From the NCBI GenBank assembly GCA_023678885.1, contig CM042970.1:2024355-2088354 (forward strand): a DNA stretch of 64,000 nt. Direction: 5' to 3'. Below the pieces are notes generated by a model. It was given only the letters and a program-made list of their open reading frames with translations. It was not told the origin of the DNA and ran no database searches. Source of the stretch: Pogostemon cablin. Taxonomy: Eukaryota > Streptophyta > Magnoliopsida > Lamiales > Lamiaceae. The position numbers and the translations under genes were made by a program. Numbering within the stretch: the stretch's first letter is position 1; each line of letters opens with the position of its first letter. Below, piece after piece: positions 21,601-33,560 of this stretch.

Positions 21601-22361
21601 GATGGGAAGAGAATACATGGAAGTGGACATGGAGATGGAGAAGAGAACTATTTGAAAGAGAACTTGATAATTTCAATATACTTGAGTCTTTGGTGAATAG
21701 TGTGCTATTTAAAAAGGATATGAAAGATGATTGGAAATGGAAGGGAGAGACAAAAGCATACTATTGCACTAGGGATGCATATAACATTTTAGCAGAAACT
21801 CGTGGATGTACACCTATTAAGGTGGAGAAGGAGAGATGCTTCAAAATCATTTGGAATAAATTTACACCTTCAAAGGTAATAGCTCATTCATGGAGGTTGC
21901 TATGGGACCGGTTAACAACAAAGAAGAATTTGCAAATGAGAAACATCCTTAATCCAAACAACAACTTAATGTGTGTATTTTGTAATGAGAAGGAGGAAAC
22001 CAGAAGGCATATATTCTTTGAATGTGAAGTTTCCCATAAGGTATGGATGGCATGCTTCAAGTGGATGAGAATATATACTATGTTGCATTCAGACCTGGTT
22101 TCAAATCTACTTGTCACTTGTAATTTGTTCAAGAGGAAGAAAGGAAGACAGAAGGCAATCACTTTTTGGCAATCTGTTGTTTGGATTTTGTGGAAAATTC
22201 GAAATGCTATTATTCATTATGGGGTTGTGCTCTCAGTTGACAAACTAGTTGAGGAGTTAAAAGGTAGACTATGGAGTTGGTTTGTAGTGAAAGATTCTGG
22301 GTGGTTCGGATATTCCTTTAGTGAGTGGATTGAGAAACCAAAAGAAGTTATGGAAAGTTAA
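18675..22361 (+). pseudogene. LINE ORF2: endonuclease-reverse transcriptase, broken
   Basis: The start ATG (18675) overlaps the ORF1 stop as ATGA. The endonuclease domain opens MRVLSFNTRGLGS, with QETK, GDFNVV and SDHCPLVLE motifs. The RT domain follows: KSPGPDGFNFKFLKEF, ENQSAFIGNRNILD, FKIDFSKAYDSVDW, the catalytic FADD at 20736-20747, and SYLGIKVG. The last 428-codon frame (21075-22361) is intact and includes the C-terminal zinc-binding region with CVFCNEKEETRRHIFFEC. The gene is inactive: stops at 19065-19067 (TAG), 19589-19591 (TAA), 20084-20086 (TAG), 20390-20392 (TAA) and 21054-21056 (TGA), plus frame shifts near 19,150 and 20,520. Most of the stops could come from Gln, Trp or Arg codons by one transition. 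Confidence 0.93.
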
Positions 22362-22435
22362 TATTGTAAATTGTAATCTGGAAGGGTATTTCTTGTACCC
22401 ATATTCGTTAATAAATTCATTTTAATGACAAAAAA

Positions 22436-22875
22436 AATTAGGTTTATTTATTTTTTTAATCAGAACAAAAGAATTTCCCATTAACAAATTAATTTATTTA
22501 CCATAATTTATAGTAGCGTAAAAATATTGTGTGAGATCGATGAACACATAAAAGCGATACACTAATATACTTTAAAAAATAATAAAATCTTATTTAAAAA
22601 AATGTGATGTTCGTTTTATTATGCGGAAGTCTAATTGGCACAAATTCTTATCATTAGTTAAAGATAATGCTAGTAATAACTCATGAAATTGATCTTGGAT
22701 ATTCTGTTACATTTAGTGTTATATCCTCTTTTACACGCGTTAGATGAGTGACACGTGTATGGGGAAAAAAATCTCAACCATTACCCCAAAGGTTAAACAT
22801 TCATTTTAGAGTATATGTTTTATTATATTATAGTGTCAATCATCCAACAATACGCAATGTGAGATATAACACTAA
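22436..22875. other. Intergenic DNA, no gene seen
   Basis: AT-rich sequence between the LINE tail and a CACTA-type MITE. No coding or repeat structure is recognised apart from GTTAGATGAGTGACACGTGT near 22740, which contains a CACGTGT box. Confidence 0.45.
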
Positions 22876-23259
22876 CACTCAAAAAAAGTACTTTTTAGCA
22901 ACCGAATTTAGCAAAATCCGTTGGTAATTACCAATGGATTAACAACAAAAATGACATCTTTGTTTTAACAATGGAATGCCAACGGATTTATTCTCTATTT
23001 TAGCAATGGAATTCAATCCGTTGGTAATTACCAACGGATTAGCAAAGACATCATTATATAAATTACCAACGAAATTATTAGCAACGGATTACCAACGGAA
23101 TTATTTAGCAACATAATTGATTTTTCGCTGCTAAAAATTTACTAACCACCACTTTAGCAACATAATTTTACCAACGGATTCCGTTGCTAATCCGTTGGTA
23201 AGTCAATTTAACAATGAAATTAAGCCTTTTAGTGCTAAAAAACAGTTTTTTTTGTAGTG
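22876..23259. mobile_element. CACTA-type MITE of palindromic CCAACGG modules, copy 2
   Basis: CACTCAAAAAAAGTA at the left and TTTTTTTTGTAGTG at the right end, with TAA duplicated on both sides (22873-22875 and 23260-23262). The 384-bp interior is a series of CCAACGGATT and AATCCGTTGG modules, so single strands could fold extensively. Confidence 0.85.
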
Positions 23260-23262
23260 TAA

Positions 23263-24260
23263 AATGTAAAGGGAGAATCGAACGGCATAAAATGGACTTA
23301 TTTTTCCACACTATTTAATTCGTATATTATCCCATTCACTTATCATTTGAACAGAGTGTCTCAACTTGTGCTTATATTCAACTTAAAAAGTGAATGATAA
23401 TACGAATATATATATACTAAACTTTTCTAATCATGTTAATTAATAAATTGAAAAGTTTGATTGGTATAGAAAAGAAAAGGACATGGGCATTTGGGTTTGT
23501 AATTTGAGCAGAGACCCTTAAGTAGTTTGCCACGTGGCAGCCGAATAAATCCAAAATTAAAGTTTAAAATAAAATGATGCCACTATATATCTATCTTCAA
23601 AATGGACCATAATCCAAGCTTATCTATTATTTTTCTGAAAATAGTAAGCTTGGAATCCACTACAACAATTTGTATTCATCTCGCCATTCACTACTAAAAT
23701 TTTCTAAAATTTTGATAATATTCACAGCTATCCTCTTTTATCTGCAAATCAACAATATATTGGTTTGGCTGATTAAGTAACAAATATTATCTTACAAATA
23801 ATCTTTCCATCTTACGAAATAGTTGACTTTTCCATAAAAAAAAAAAGAACAATCTCGTGAAACAGGAGTATATGTTATTTGAATTTCATAAATGAATTTT
23901 TTGCAACATAATGAATATTAGAAGGTTAAAGATTAGATTTTCTTCATACTTATATGATAAGTGACACGAAATAAATGATAAATACAAATATAGCTAGTCA
24001 TGAAATCCCTGTGTGCTCTTAATGTATTGAAGTGAAGTGTATATATATTTATATAAACAACTCTTGTATGAGACCGTCTCACTTTGAGATCATTTTACGC
24101 TTTTGTAATTAGTTATCATCCTCGTATTATAACTTTTCAATAATTAAGTATAATTTTTCATTATAAAAATTATTACTTTTTTTCCGTCTCACGTAAACCT
24201 TACATAAGACGGTATCCAAAAGTCTTTGCCAATATATATATATATATATAGTTGTATATG
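23263..24260. other. Intergenic DNA with a palindromic G-box
   Basis: No gene is supported. GCCACGTGGC at 23529-23538 is a perfect G-box palindrome, but no nearby gene start was found. Around 24060-24215 lies a copy of the GAGACCGTCTCA/TAAGACGGTATC repeat that recurs near 43.9 and 58 kb. Confidence 0.5.
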
Positions 24261-25059
24261 TTAATTTTCACATGAGCATAGAAAGTCATAACAATACAGA
24301 GCATGTTCCAAATTGAAAAAGCAACTCAGTTTCATTGCTATATAAATGAAGAGAGAGAGAAAGAGATTATGAAGCTCAATAATGGATTGTAATAATACGA
24401 AAAGGAGAAGAGACTGTCCAAGAATGAAGGAGACGACCAGTGTTAACCACCGAAAAGAAGGCAGCACCGGAGAAGATGGTGGAGATGGATGATTACGGCG
24501 GGGGTTTGTGGATGAGGAAATTTCATGGGCTAGTTGTTGGAAACTGTTGAAGATGCTTTTCTTTGGAGTTTTTTTTTTTTTTTTTTTTTTTTTATATTTG
24601 GGGATTTAATCATAACTCCAATTAATCCATGAGAGAGAGATTGAAGAAGTGAGATAATATAATATTCTGTGTCTTGTTTGATTTGTGGTTGATTGGATAC
24701 ATAGATGAAGACATTAATTCATGGAACCTTGAGTTTTGTTTTTGTCACACCGACACCATAGTCATATTCAATTTCATAATTACATGCATCTATTCATTCA
24801 TTCATCAATCAATTTTCATTTCTACTTCTACATGTCAATAGCAAGGGTTAACAACATTTCATGAGATGGTGAATGGAATGACGGGATGTGGATTTGCCGT
24901 TTGGAGGTGGAGATGGGAAAAATGTTGAGAGTTAGAGAGTCTCACATATTTAACGACTTGATTTCTTTGATTAGTAGATACATTTCAAAACAAGACATCA
25001 TAGAGTCTTGTTGATGATATAGTGGGACATGGAAGAGAAAGGGAAAAAAAAATTAGGGG
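24261..25059. other. Purine-rich island with poly-T, no clear gene
   Basis: Between 24350 and 24540 the composition is gene-like (GAGAAGATGGTGGAGATGGA) but frames are short and unlike any protein I know. A 25-base poly-T run (24569-24593) follows. It may be a gene remnant or part of a retroelement. Confidence 0.3.
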
Positions 25060-25079
25060 GAGAAAGGGAAAAAAAATTC

Positions 25080-25430
25080 ATGATTTGCATGTGGAAATAT
25101 GTGGTGTAGTCACTTTGGAAAAGTAGGAACGCCATTTTTTTTAGGAATGAATCGATTACGGTGGAAAAAATGGTAGAAGAACTTAAAGCGTGTACCTGCC
25201 ATTTGGAGTTGGATTAATTTCGGAAAATATTCATTGAATTTGATTGTGTGTTATGAGGAGTGGAGAAATTGTCCTAATCTGATTTTGTAATAATACTGGG
25301 TTGAATTAGGAGAACTCTTAGACTTTTAGTGTAGGAATGGTAGTTTTGTATACTAATGTAACACTCATGCACATGTTATTCAATATACTTGCTTTTTTCC
25401 AATAAAAGCGAATTCAATTATCATTTCAAG
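25080..25430 (+). mobile_element. 3' relic of a second L1-type LINE
   Basis: Frames read SLWKSRNAIFF, NESITVEKMVEELKACTCHL and VLxEWRNCPNL. This parallels the end of the LINE ORF2 at 22.2 kb (ILWKIRNAIIHYG, VDKLVEELKGRLWSWF, EW-EKP), with several stops. A TGTAACACTC...CAATAAAAGC tail follows. Only the last part of ORF2 and the 3' UTR remain, as expected for a 5'-truncated insertion. Confidence 0.65.
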
Positions 25431-26528
25431 AATTTTAATCACAATTTAAAATAAATAAAAATTACAATCATATTTGCAGAGAAAAAACATGTAATCTAAT
25501 CCTTTCTTGAGAAATTCTTGGAAAGAAGAGGTGAAATTCAACCATTTATTTATCCTTCAAACATTGATTTCATCAAACTGCAGACCCCATTTATTACACC
25601 TTCACTACCTTACAAATTTGTTGTAGTTAGACAGATGATTAGGGCAATTAATTAATTAGGGCTTCACTTAAACGTATTTTGTTTTTAATTATAAAATTGT
25701 GAGAAGAAATCTTATGATTGATATGGAAGAGATTGGATTTCAACTTAGGTTCCTGCATTTCATCTTTGACCTCTCTCCACCCTCATGGAGAATTCTAATA
25801 TCTTTAATGTTTGAGGTAACTTATTTCAGGTGGATAAAGAAATTTTTATTTTGAAGTGTTGTTGATTTTAAAAGGATTTTAATGCGGTTAAAAATAGTCT
25901 TTTAATTATAATTTTTTTAGTTGATCGGGTGCCCTAGGTAATATCTCGGGTGACAATAGTACCGCACTTTAAGAAATGATCAATTCACAAGTTATTAGAG
26001 TGAAATCGGCCCAATTCAGTTTAACTGGACCAAATTCTGCAACAGTTATGGGCCCATGTTTAATGTCTGGCAAACCAACTTTATGAATCAGTTTTGTACC
26101 CAAGAGATAAGTATTTGGGCCTGAAGTCCGGCCCATAGAATATTCTCGTTGGGTGGGATGATCCACCTTCAATAGTGATATTGTAGCAAGAGATGGATAT
26201 TATGAATATTTAAAATTTAGTTAATTTTCTGGTTTGCCCAACTGTAAGTTTTTTTTTTTTTTTTTTTTTTTTCGATTGAGTTTTATGGGGGGATTTTGGT
26301 TTCATCCATTTGTTGTTCCCCTTTATCGTCTTCCTTGTTCTCAACTTCACTTCATTTTAATGCTAAGAGATGCCTATTTAGTGTTCATTTGGTGTACACA
26401 CTTACGAAGAGATAACTTTAGGTTAAAAAAAAATAATGCAATTATATACTTTGAATTAATATTAAATTTTGAGGGCAAAGATAAATTTAATAAAAAAAAT
26501 GTAAATTACAAATTGAATATACAATTAT
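25431..26528. other. Intergenic DNA, unassigned
   Basis: About 25,930-26,180 is less AT-rich (GGGTGCCCTAGGTAATATCT; GGCCCAATTCAG; GGGCCCATG), like many retroelement LTR or leader remnants, but it has no matching partner in the window. A 22-base poly-T run occurs at 26250-26271. No gene is supported. Confidence 0.35.
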
Positions 26529-26939
26529 CACTACAAAAAAGTATTTTTAGCAACCGAATTTACCAACGGAATTCAATCTGTTGGTAATTACTAATGGATT
26601 AGCAACACAAATGACATTTTTGTTTTAACAACAGAATGTCAACGGATTTATTCTCTATATTAGCAACAAAATTCAATCCATTGGTAATTACCAACGGATT
26701 ACCAATGAAATTATTATATAAATTACCAACGGAATTATTAGCAACGGATTACCAACGAAATTACTCCATTTACCAATGGAATTGATTTTTCGTTGCTAAA
26801 AATTTACCAACCACCACTTTACCAACGGAATTTTTCCAACGGATTCTGTTGCTAATCCGTTGGTAAACCAATTTAACAATGAAATTAAGGCTTTTACCAA
26901 TGGAATATTTCGTTGCTAAAAAACAGTTTTTTTGTAGTG
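26529..26939. mobile_element. CACTA-type MITE of palindromic CCAACGG modules, copy 3
   Basis: The best-preserved copy: CACTACAAAAAAGTATTTTT at the left, AACAGTTTTTTTGTAGTG at the right. The flanks are TAT and CAT, a 3-bp duplication with one change. The 411-bp interior is filled with CCAACGGA/TCCGTTGG modules. Confidence 0.88.
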
Positions 26940-27549
26940 CATGTAAATTTTAAACCCTTAAATAAAATAGTACATAAGCAACAACTATGAAAATACAATA
27001 AAGCCTTAAGAATTAAAATTAAATCTCAAGACTAGAGATTAAAACTTAAAGGTTAAGTAATGCATGATCGATCGGCATGATGTATAATAATATAATTATG
27101 ATGCAAAGATTACATACAATTATTAGCCAAAAAAAACACTTATATATCAATCCTTAAGTCTACGAATATTTTAAGGAGTTCCTACTTCCTATGTTTTTTA
27201 AACTTGATTTTGTCACATGTTTGTTATGTTTTTCATATGTGCAATTGGATCCCCAAATTTTCAATACTTATTATCGATATAAAAACTTGTGCGCATTAAA
27301 ATCAATTCCAATTCGAATTCAAATTCAAAAATATTAAATAGTAGTAATACAATTATAAAATTTTAATAGATAAATGTAAATATGAATTTTGCATGGTAAC
27401 ATATCACTCTAACAAAAGTATCAGTATTATGACAATAAAATATATATCAACAAACATAGAATAAAATATTATACTATTATGTAAAGATATTAAAATTTAA
27501 TGAAATAAAATAATAATTGCATAAATACTAGTAAAAAGTGACACCTTAT
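26940..27549. other. AT-rich intergenic DNA
   Basis: Nothing beyond AT-rich, low-complexity sequence is recognised. GATCGATCGGCATGATG near 27067 is an isolated GC-richer spot. Confidence 0.45.
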
Positions 27550-27736
27550 TATTTTTTATTTTTTTAATCAGATAAAATTAGCTATTAATATAGTAAGTAG
27601 TTAGTTCACCAAGTCTCCATACACTCTTATTCACCAAATCCTCCTTATAACTCCCCTCCTATTCGTTCCCAATGAGAATTGAACTCAAATCACTCACTTG
27701 TGTAAGAAGTCGGGTGACCAAATGGGCTAACACACT
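27550..27736 (-). repeat. tRNA-derived SINE-like repeat, copy 1
   Basis: On the minus strand it begins GTGTTAGCCCATTTGGTCAC, followed by a B-box-like GAGTTCAATTCTC and CATTGGGAACGAATAGGAGG, and ends in an A-rich tail. The same layout recurs at 44.9 kb with about 70-80 percent similarity by eye. Pol III SINE identity is inferred from the box-like motifs and A-tail. Confidence 0.5.
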
Positions 27737-30670
27737 TGATTAAAAGTGTCACCTTATAGTTGATTGTAACTCTATCAACATAGTATTTCTTAAAAAATAA
27801 TCAAATTATTTACTCACCACTTTATCTTAGAGTTGAAAATGATTAAATAATATTTAAAGAAGTGGTTTCATTCAATGACAATCACTAAATCACTTCCCTA
27901 TCATGCATGTGTAGTAGCTAATTAAGTATAGGCCATATTAATTGCTTTTGCTTTAAAGTCTATTAAATCAGGGCCAATGGTTTAATACGTGGTTGATACC
28001 CAAATCATCAAATCTTCGTGAATAATATTGAGGCTAATCTTTTGCTTAGGTTTACTCTCCCATTGCTAATCTTCGAAAGTTGGGCTACCATCAAGATCCA
28101 CTCCTCTATGCTAAGGTTTAATCTTCTTGGCCTAAGGTCGAAGCCCACCCCAAATATTAGCCGACCCTGGTATCAAGATTTAATTAAAATTCATAAAGAT
28201 TGAAGACTACTATCAAATAATATCAAGCTATAGTGACTATATGTTACTTTTTATAATTAGACTGAAAAGACTAGCATAGTATCCCCTAATATTTTTAAGT
28301 GCCCGCTCTACCTATAAGGTATTAAATGATCTCTTATTAGACCTATTAAACCCAAATAACTTGTATAAATAGGGCATCCCATCATTGTAAATGATCAATT
28401 TCTCTCTACACATATACCGGCTTCCAAATGAAATAAACACTATATATTCTCAATCTCTATACAATGTTTGCAAGCATTATATTGCTTATTATATATAGGT
28501 TGGTCATGCAAATAGCTCTCCCCTTACAAAAAGAGCTTTCACATTGAAAAAATATTATATTTGATTAGCTCGATCGTATTATCACAACCACATTAGATCC
28601 TCATTTAAAATCAGCTTATCCTCAAATAGTATATTTATAATATTAATGTCTATTACTTGTGTAAAAGGAGGGCGATCATAATCATATTGGCAATTTAATT
28701 TAAACTTATATTATTATACATTTATCTTTTGGAATATGGTTGTATATGTAAGAAAAGAGTGTGGATGTTGTTAATGATGACTTAATTTGCAGCTGCACAT
28801 GTTTGTCCAAATGGGATTTTGAGGTCAGAGAAATGCAGCACTTGTCTCTACACCAAATCAAGTAGTTTGTTGTGAAATAGATGAAGAGAGAGAGAAGAGC
28901 TGAATTTGTTCAAGAAGAAAATGGCAAAACAAGGAATGGGGCTAAGAACTAAAGTGTAAAATAAATCTAAGTAAAAGACATTCTTGAGATTTAATGTTAT
29001 TGTAACAAAATGGCAATCATCCCCCATAAAAGACACCAACACCCCCAACAAATCCAACCTAAATAAATAAATTTTTATTTATTTATTTTTTTAATGCAAA
29101 TATTTTCTTTTTAAAAACCCCACCCCTTTTCAGAGTCAGAGCCAAACAGCCCCTACAAAACTTTTGAAAGACCTTTTTGGAACAAAAATCGACAAATCCA
29201 CCATCTTGGTATTGGGGTGATCCCTATTTTTGGATTTTATGTATTTTATTATATTTTATTTTTGTTGATTAAAGACCAGAGTTCAAACTCTGATGAAAAC
29301 TTTGGTTCTTCCTATACATTGCCACGTGAATATTTTCACGATTAATTATGCATCTTATAAATCCCTTAATCATCACTTAGTTAATTAATTACCTCCTGAT
29401 TATCATTGGTCCAAATCTAATGATGTTTGGAAGTAGCTAGTAAATAGAAATTATGCATATTTTGGCTGATTCTATACTTAGAACACGTGAGTACACATAA
29501 TTATAATTGTGGTTTTGTTTTTGGATGAATGTATGAAGTCTGATTTTGAACAGGTAATCTAGTGGTATAAATGGCTGTCTTGAAAGTGATATATTTATTC
29601 ATTTGTTTATTAATTTAATATTTATACTCGTTTTGGTGGTAGATACCTAATTTAAATAGGTATTTAAGAATAATAAATATCCAACCACTTAGAGAATTTT
29701 GTCGAGGGTTTATTGTTTATGAAGGTACATTTAATTTTGGCGAGGCATCGATGTCGTAATTAATTTTGGAATAGGCATTTCTGTAACATCTGGCAGTAAC
29801 AGAATTTCATGATTTTTTTAATTATTTTTTATCCTGTATTTATATGTGAAAATTAAATATTTACATCATTGTGCTATGGTATTTTCAAGATTATGATAAG
29901 GAATAATTTATGCTAGTCTCGATATTCTATACATAGACATGAAATACCAAGCTAGACGATTTTACAAGCGCTTAGAATTTTTTCTTATATTTTAATTACA
30001 TTTTTTTTTTTTACGGATGAATGAAATATTAATAAGACATAATATCTATACTTTAAAAGGAAATATAAATCTTGATAAAAATTATTAGAGATTTTTTGTA
30101 AATAATAAAATAATAATTTTATTATAAAGAAATCAACCCATTAAATAATTTTGTGATCAACAATTTATGTGGATGTATGAAAAGTGAAAATTTTTAATTT
30201 TAAAAACATGATAACATTTCACCATACTGTAAAAAAAATGATAATTTCAATAATTTCATTTATTTTACTAGACAATTATGGGTCCATTACTCATATATAT
30301 AATTTATTAACTTTTATTACTATTAGGTACAATATTCAAATTATATTAATTAAATACCACTTTTATTCATATATTCAGAAATATTTAGATAAATATTCAA
30401 AATATTTAGATATATTAGATTATTAGGGTTTGAGAAAAATACCGAAATTTCTATATACTGCCCTTGCCATACAAAAAAATATCGATTTAACCAAAATTTT
30501 AGGTATGCCGAAATTTTTAGTAAGGTATGATACCATATTAAAAATTTTGGTAAGATAAAAGTATATAAATCATTAATGCCATATACCAAAATATCGTAAA
30601 ATATTCAATTTTTTTAGTAATAAGGTACGGTATACCATACCTACATGATATATACAAATATAATAAATTA
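27737..30670. other. Long AT-rich intergenic region
   Basis: No gene is supported. TATAAATAGGG at 28364-28374 followed by CT-rich sequence resembles an LTR promoter, but no TG...CA borders were found. Short frames on both strands (for example 28848-29057, minus) lack protein-like character. 30180-30670 is low-complexity with repeated AAATATTTAGATA and GGTATACCATA-like motifs. Confidence 0.4.
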
Positions 30671-30676
30671 ATATAA

Positions 30677-30679
<3 letters not shown>

Positions 30680-30736
<57 letters not shown>
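30680..30736. repeat. (TA)n microsatellite
   Basis: An uninterrupted run of about 28 TA units. Likely polymorphic in length. Confidence 0.95.
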
Positions 30737-30737
<1 letters not shown>

Positions 30738-30952
30738 TTTCATAATCATAAATGATGGTAAAGTTTGATTGACTTTTATGATATCTTGTACTTCTTTCAT
30801 AATTACGTAATTCTATCCTATATGGAAACTTAAAAGTGTTGATTTCAATATAAATTCCATATAATTCTTGTGTAGATTTCTTTGATATTATTATTTAATT
30901 TGGTTATTTGTGTGGATTGTCGTATATTTTTCATATTATGAATTTATTATTT

Positions 30953-31235
30953 CCTCCGTCCGGTTCTAAGGTATCCATTTGCTTTTTGCACGTGTCCGGT
31001 TCTATGGTATCCATTTGCTTTTTGCACGTGGATTAAGAAGTATTATTATTATTATATGTAAGCGATATTTATAAAGGTGTAGTTGAGACTTTTCGTTACC
31101 TATTTTTATAAAGGGGTAATTGAGACTTTTCATTACCTATTTTTATACCTACTAATAATAAAATATATACTTTGTATCTCCTAATAATATTAGTATATAT
31201 TTTGTACAAGACAATAATAATTCCAACATTACATA
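30953..31235. mobile_element. Truncated CTCCGTCC-family MITE with local duplication
   Basis: The left end TTTCCTCCGTCCGGTTCTAA is present, and a 42-bp unit around GTATCCATTTGCTTTTTGCA is tandemly repeated (about 30970 and 31007). TTATAAAGG..GTTGAGACTTTTC is repeated twice after it. The right terminus is missing. Confidence 0.5.
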
Positions 31236-31967
31236 TATTGCATGCATAAATTTTGGCCGGGGATGTCTATTTTGGGGTCCAAACGATCCCTCTTCCTCCT
31301 CATAGTCGGTTCTTAAAATTTTGTGAATTTAGTACGGAGTAGACTCGTACTTTTATACTATAATAATGTCAAACATTTCTCTTGATTTATTACAATTTAC
31401 CTATTCAAGTTAGTTGTGATAGTATACTCTCTATTTGCTCGAGATGCTACATTTAATTTAAGAAAATATAATTTGATCTTTAGCATAATGTGTTATTTTA
31501 ATTTAACATTTCTTGTGTTATATTATTTGATCGATAACAATTGACAAGTAGGAAAGAGAAAAAATTATACTCTAAAAAGAAAAAGAAGTACTCTAGAGGC
31601 AATGATTTCTTCCCAAATTACGTATTAAACATATAATTAGTGGCACATGAGATGATACATAAAAATGACATCGAAGATCCGTGTATACTATTACAATACA
31701 AGTTTGGGATAAAATGTAATTTTGACTATGAGGCTTTGTAAGATAATAATTTGTGTAGTAGAATTTAAACGGATTTCATAACCTAAAACTAGTATTTACT
31801 GTCGAGGCATTAACCGTGGTTTCTTGAATTTTATTCATCATTGCTAATTAATGCATTATCACAATATTAAAAAGCTAGATCAAAATTTTGCAATTTAGAA
31901 AACAAAGATCCAACTTTAAATATGTTGCGTCTTGATCCAAATCTTATTTATTTTTTAAGTACTGGAG
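31236..31967. other. AT-rich intergenic DNA
   Basis: No gene, RNA or bounded repeat is recognised. Confidence 0.45.
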
Positions 31968-31969
31968 TA

Positions 31970-32173
31970 CTCCCTCTGTCCCGTTTCAATGTTTACGTTT
32001 GCTTTTTGCACGTTGATTAAGAAGTATAATATTTTAATAGATAGTGGGTGGAAAAATATAATATTTAATATAAAGTGGGTATGTGTATTAGTGTTGGATG
32101 ATATATTAATTGTTTTAGGTGAGTCCCATATTCCAAAAAGAAAAACGTAAACATTGAAACGGAACGGAGGGAG
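31970..32173. mobile_element. Stowaway-like MITE (CTCCCTC ends)
   Basis: CTCCCTCTGTCCCGTTTCAA opens the element and GAAACGGAACGGAGGGAG closes it, with TA on both sides (31968-31969 and 32174-32175). The inner 25 bp of each end (TTTCAATGTTTACGTT / AACGTAAACATTGAAA) are also perfect inverted repeats, so this is one of the youngest copies. Confidence 0.88.
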
Positions 32174-32687
32174 TAATTATTATTATTATTATAATAATTT
32201 GCTCTTTTTAATCTATAATAATAAGCACTAAAAAAAAACTCCTTTTAATTAAATTCTTATCATGTATTTTAGAAATTCGATCGATAGCTCTAAAAGAAAC
32301 ATATTTATTACTACTAAATTCCAAAAATATATACGTAAAATCTTAGGAAATTAACTTTATTCAGAAGATCTCTGATTAGACGTGCATGTAGCTTAATTTA
32401 AATTGAATATTATTTAATTAATATAATAATTGTCACAAATATTGCTATTAAACCCATTTTCTTGAAAAATAATACTTCGTGTTGTAGCAATAATTCTCTC
32501 AAATTGTGAGGAATAGTATTCTCGTGAACAAGTTTGTATACATTGTAATAATTATTTTATATATATTAATAATTAATTAAGTAAATATAAACATGAAGTG
32601 TACCAAATTTGTCATTAATGGTTGATAGAAAACAAGATGACGATGAATTTCAATGAGACTGTTGATCACAAGTTTCACTATTCAAGC
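32174..32687. other. AT-rich intergenic DNA
   Basis: Nothing is recognised between the MITE and the long-TIR element. Confidence 0.45.
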
Positions 32688-32964
32688 GAGTTAAAATCAT
32701 TTTTGGTCCCAAAATAATAGATGATTTTTTATTTTATCCCAAAAAAGATAATTTTTTCAATTTCGTCCCGTAACTTTTGGAATTGATCAATTTTAATCCC
32801 AAAATCACCGAAAATTATTTTTTTCGCCGAAAATAGATACGTGTGCCACACGTGATCAGTACAATAAAACTTTCAAATAGCTTATCCTGACAAATATTTT
32901 GAATTTCCACATAACGTCTAACATTAAAATTAAATGTATAATTTATAAAACATAAAAAAAAAAC

Positions 32965-33310
32965 GCTCCTCCACCACTACTACCAGGAATATACCAGAAC
33001 GCATTCAGAGCTGCAAGCATGTCCACCATTCCACGGCCACCGCCACCGCCGTTGGCCATAACTAGTTGCTGCCCGGACAAGATCGCCATCGGCGGTGCCG
33101 GAAGATTCATGAAATGCAGCCCACCGGCGTAGGCGGAACTTCCTTTGTACACGTTGGAATTCCCAATTGTCGGAAAATTCCACAGACTCACCACTCATGA
33201 GGAAACTCGACGGCGGAATCTGGCCGGCTTGACTCGCCGGAATAGACCCTGCACTCGACTACACCATATAATTCCCCATCTGGGTTTACACCGCCGTCGG
33301 CACTCCACTC
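32965..33310 (-). pseudogene. Captured class I TCP transcription factor fragment
   Basis: Minus-strand frames give LAEAAKGSGVPTAV, QMGNYMV (bounded by stops), SSAGSIPASQAGQIPPSSFL, SLWNFPTIGNSNVY, AGGLHFMNLPAPPMAILSGQ and MLAALNAF. This is the order of blocks C-terminal to the TCP domain in class I (TCP14/15-like) proteins as I remember them. The DNA-binding TCP domain is not present. Frame shifts and stops interrupt it, so it makes no working factor; antisense or chimeric RNA remains possible. Confidence 0.72.
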
Positions 33311-33319
33311 CCCTTCGCC

Positions 33320-33560
33320 GCTTCCGCCAACGTCCGTTTCACGAAATTCTTGCTTATCTCGAAGCAAATCAAATCACAACCACATCATACGTCGCCGGAG
33401 ATTTTCGCCATCAGCCGCGCTTCGGTTCAAGTGCCACGCCGGAAAATCGCGAATCAACTCCCACTTCGCCTTAAACGACGCTAGATCTGGTTTATCGACT
33501 ACGCCGCTGTGTCTCCAGACATCGTGAACGGGTAGATCTTCAGACGGCAGATCATCAAGT
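33320..33560 (-). pseudogene. Second captured coding-like segment, unidentified
   Basis: A minus-strand frame reads HDVWRHSGVVDKPDLASFKA and then KWELIRDFPAWHLNRSAADG before breaking. Composition and codon use look coding, and it lies next to the TCP fragment inside the same element. I do not recognise the protein. Confidence 0.4.

Larger units (their letters stand above)
14230..22435 (+). mobile_element. Plant L1-type LINE, decayed, with two nested insertions
   Basis: A long plus-strand non-LTR element: ORF1 with RRM-like start (about 14,4xx-18,678), then ORF2 with endonuclease, reverse transcriptase and zinc-knuckle-like C-terminus (18,675-22,361), and a short A-rich end (TTTTAATGACAAAAAAAATT near 22,420). 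It is interrupted by a solo LTR (15,247-16,758) and a CACTA-type element (17,050-18,145). Taking the CACTA-type element out restores the ORF1 frame exactly; taking the LTR out gives a plausible frame too. The true 5' end is not clear, and I found no target-site duplication. Confidence 0.85.

Noticed and set aside
21113..21676. Minus-strand 187-codon frame
   Set aside because: Shadow of LINE ORF2, which has clear homology on the plus strand.
23529..23538. Perfect G-box palindrome GCCACGTGGC as a regulatory site
   Set aside because: No gene start within several kilobases; not enough context to call a functional element.
24261..24467. Minus-strand hydrophobic 68-codon frame
   Set aside because: Leu/Ser/Phe-rich translation of purine-rich DNA; no family resemblance and no supporting structure.
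28848..29057. Minus-strand 69-codon frame that could look like a small membrane protein
   Set aside because: Hydrophobicity comes from AT-rich composition; no conserved motif or splice structure.
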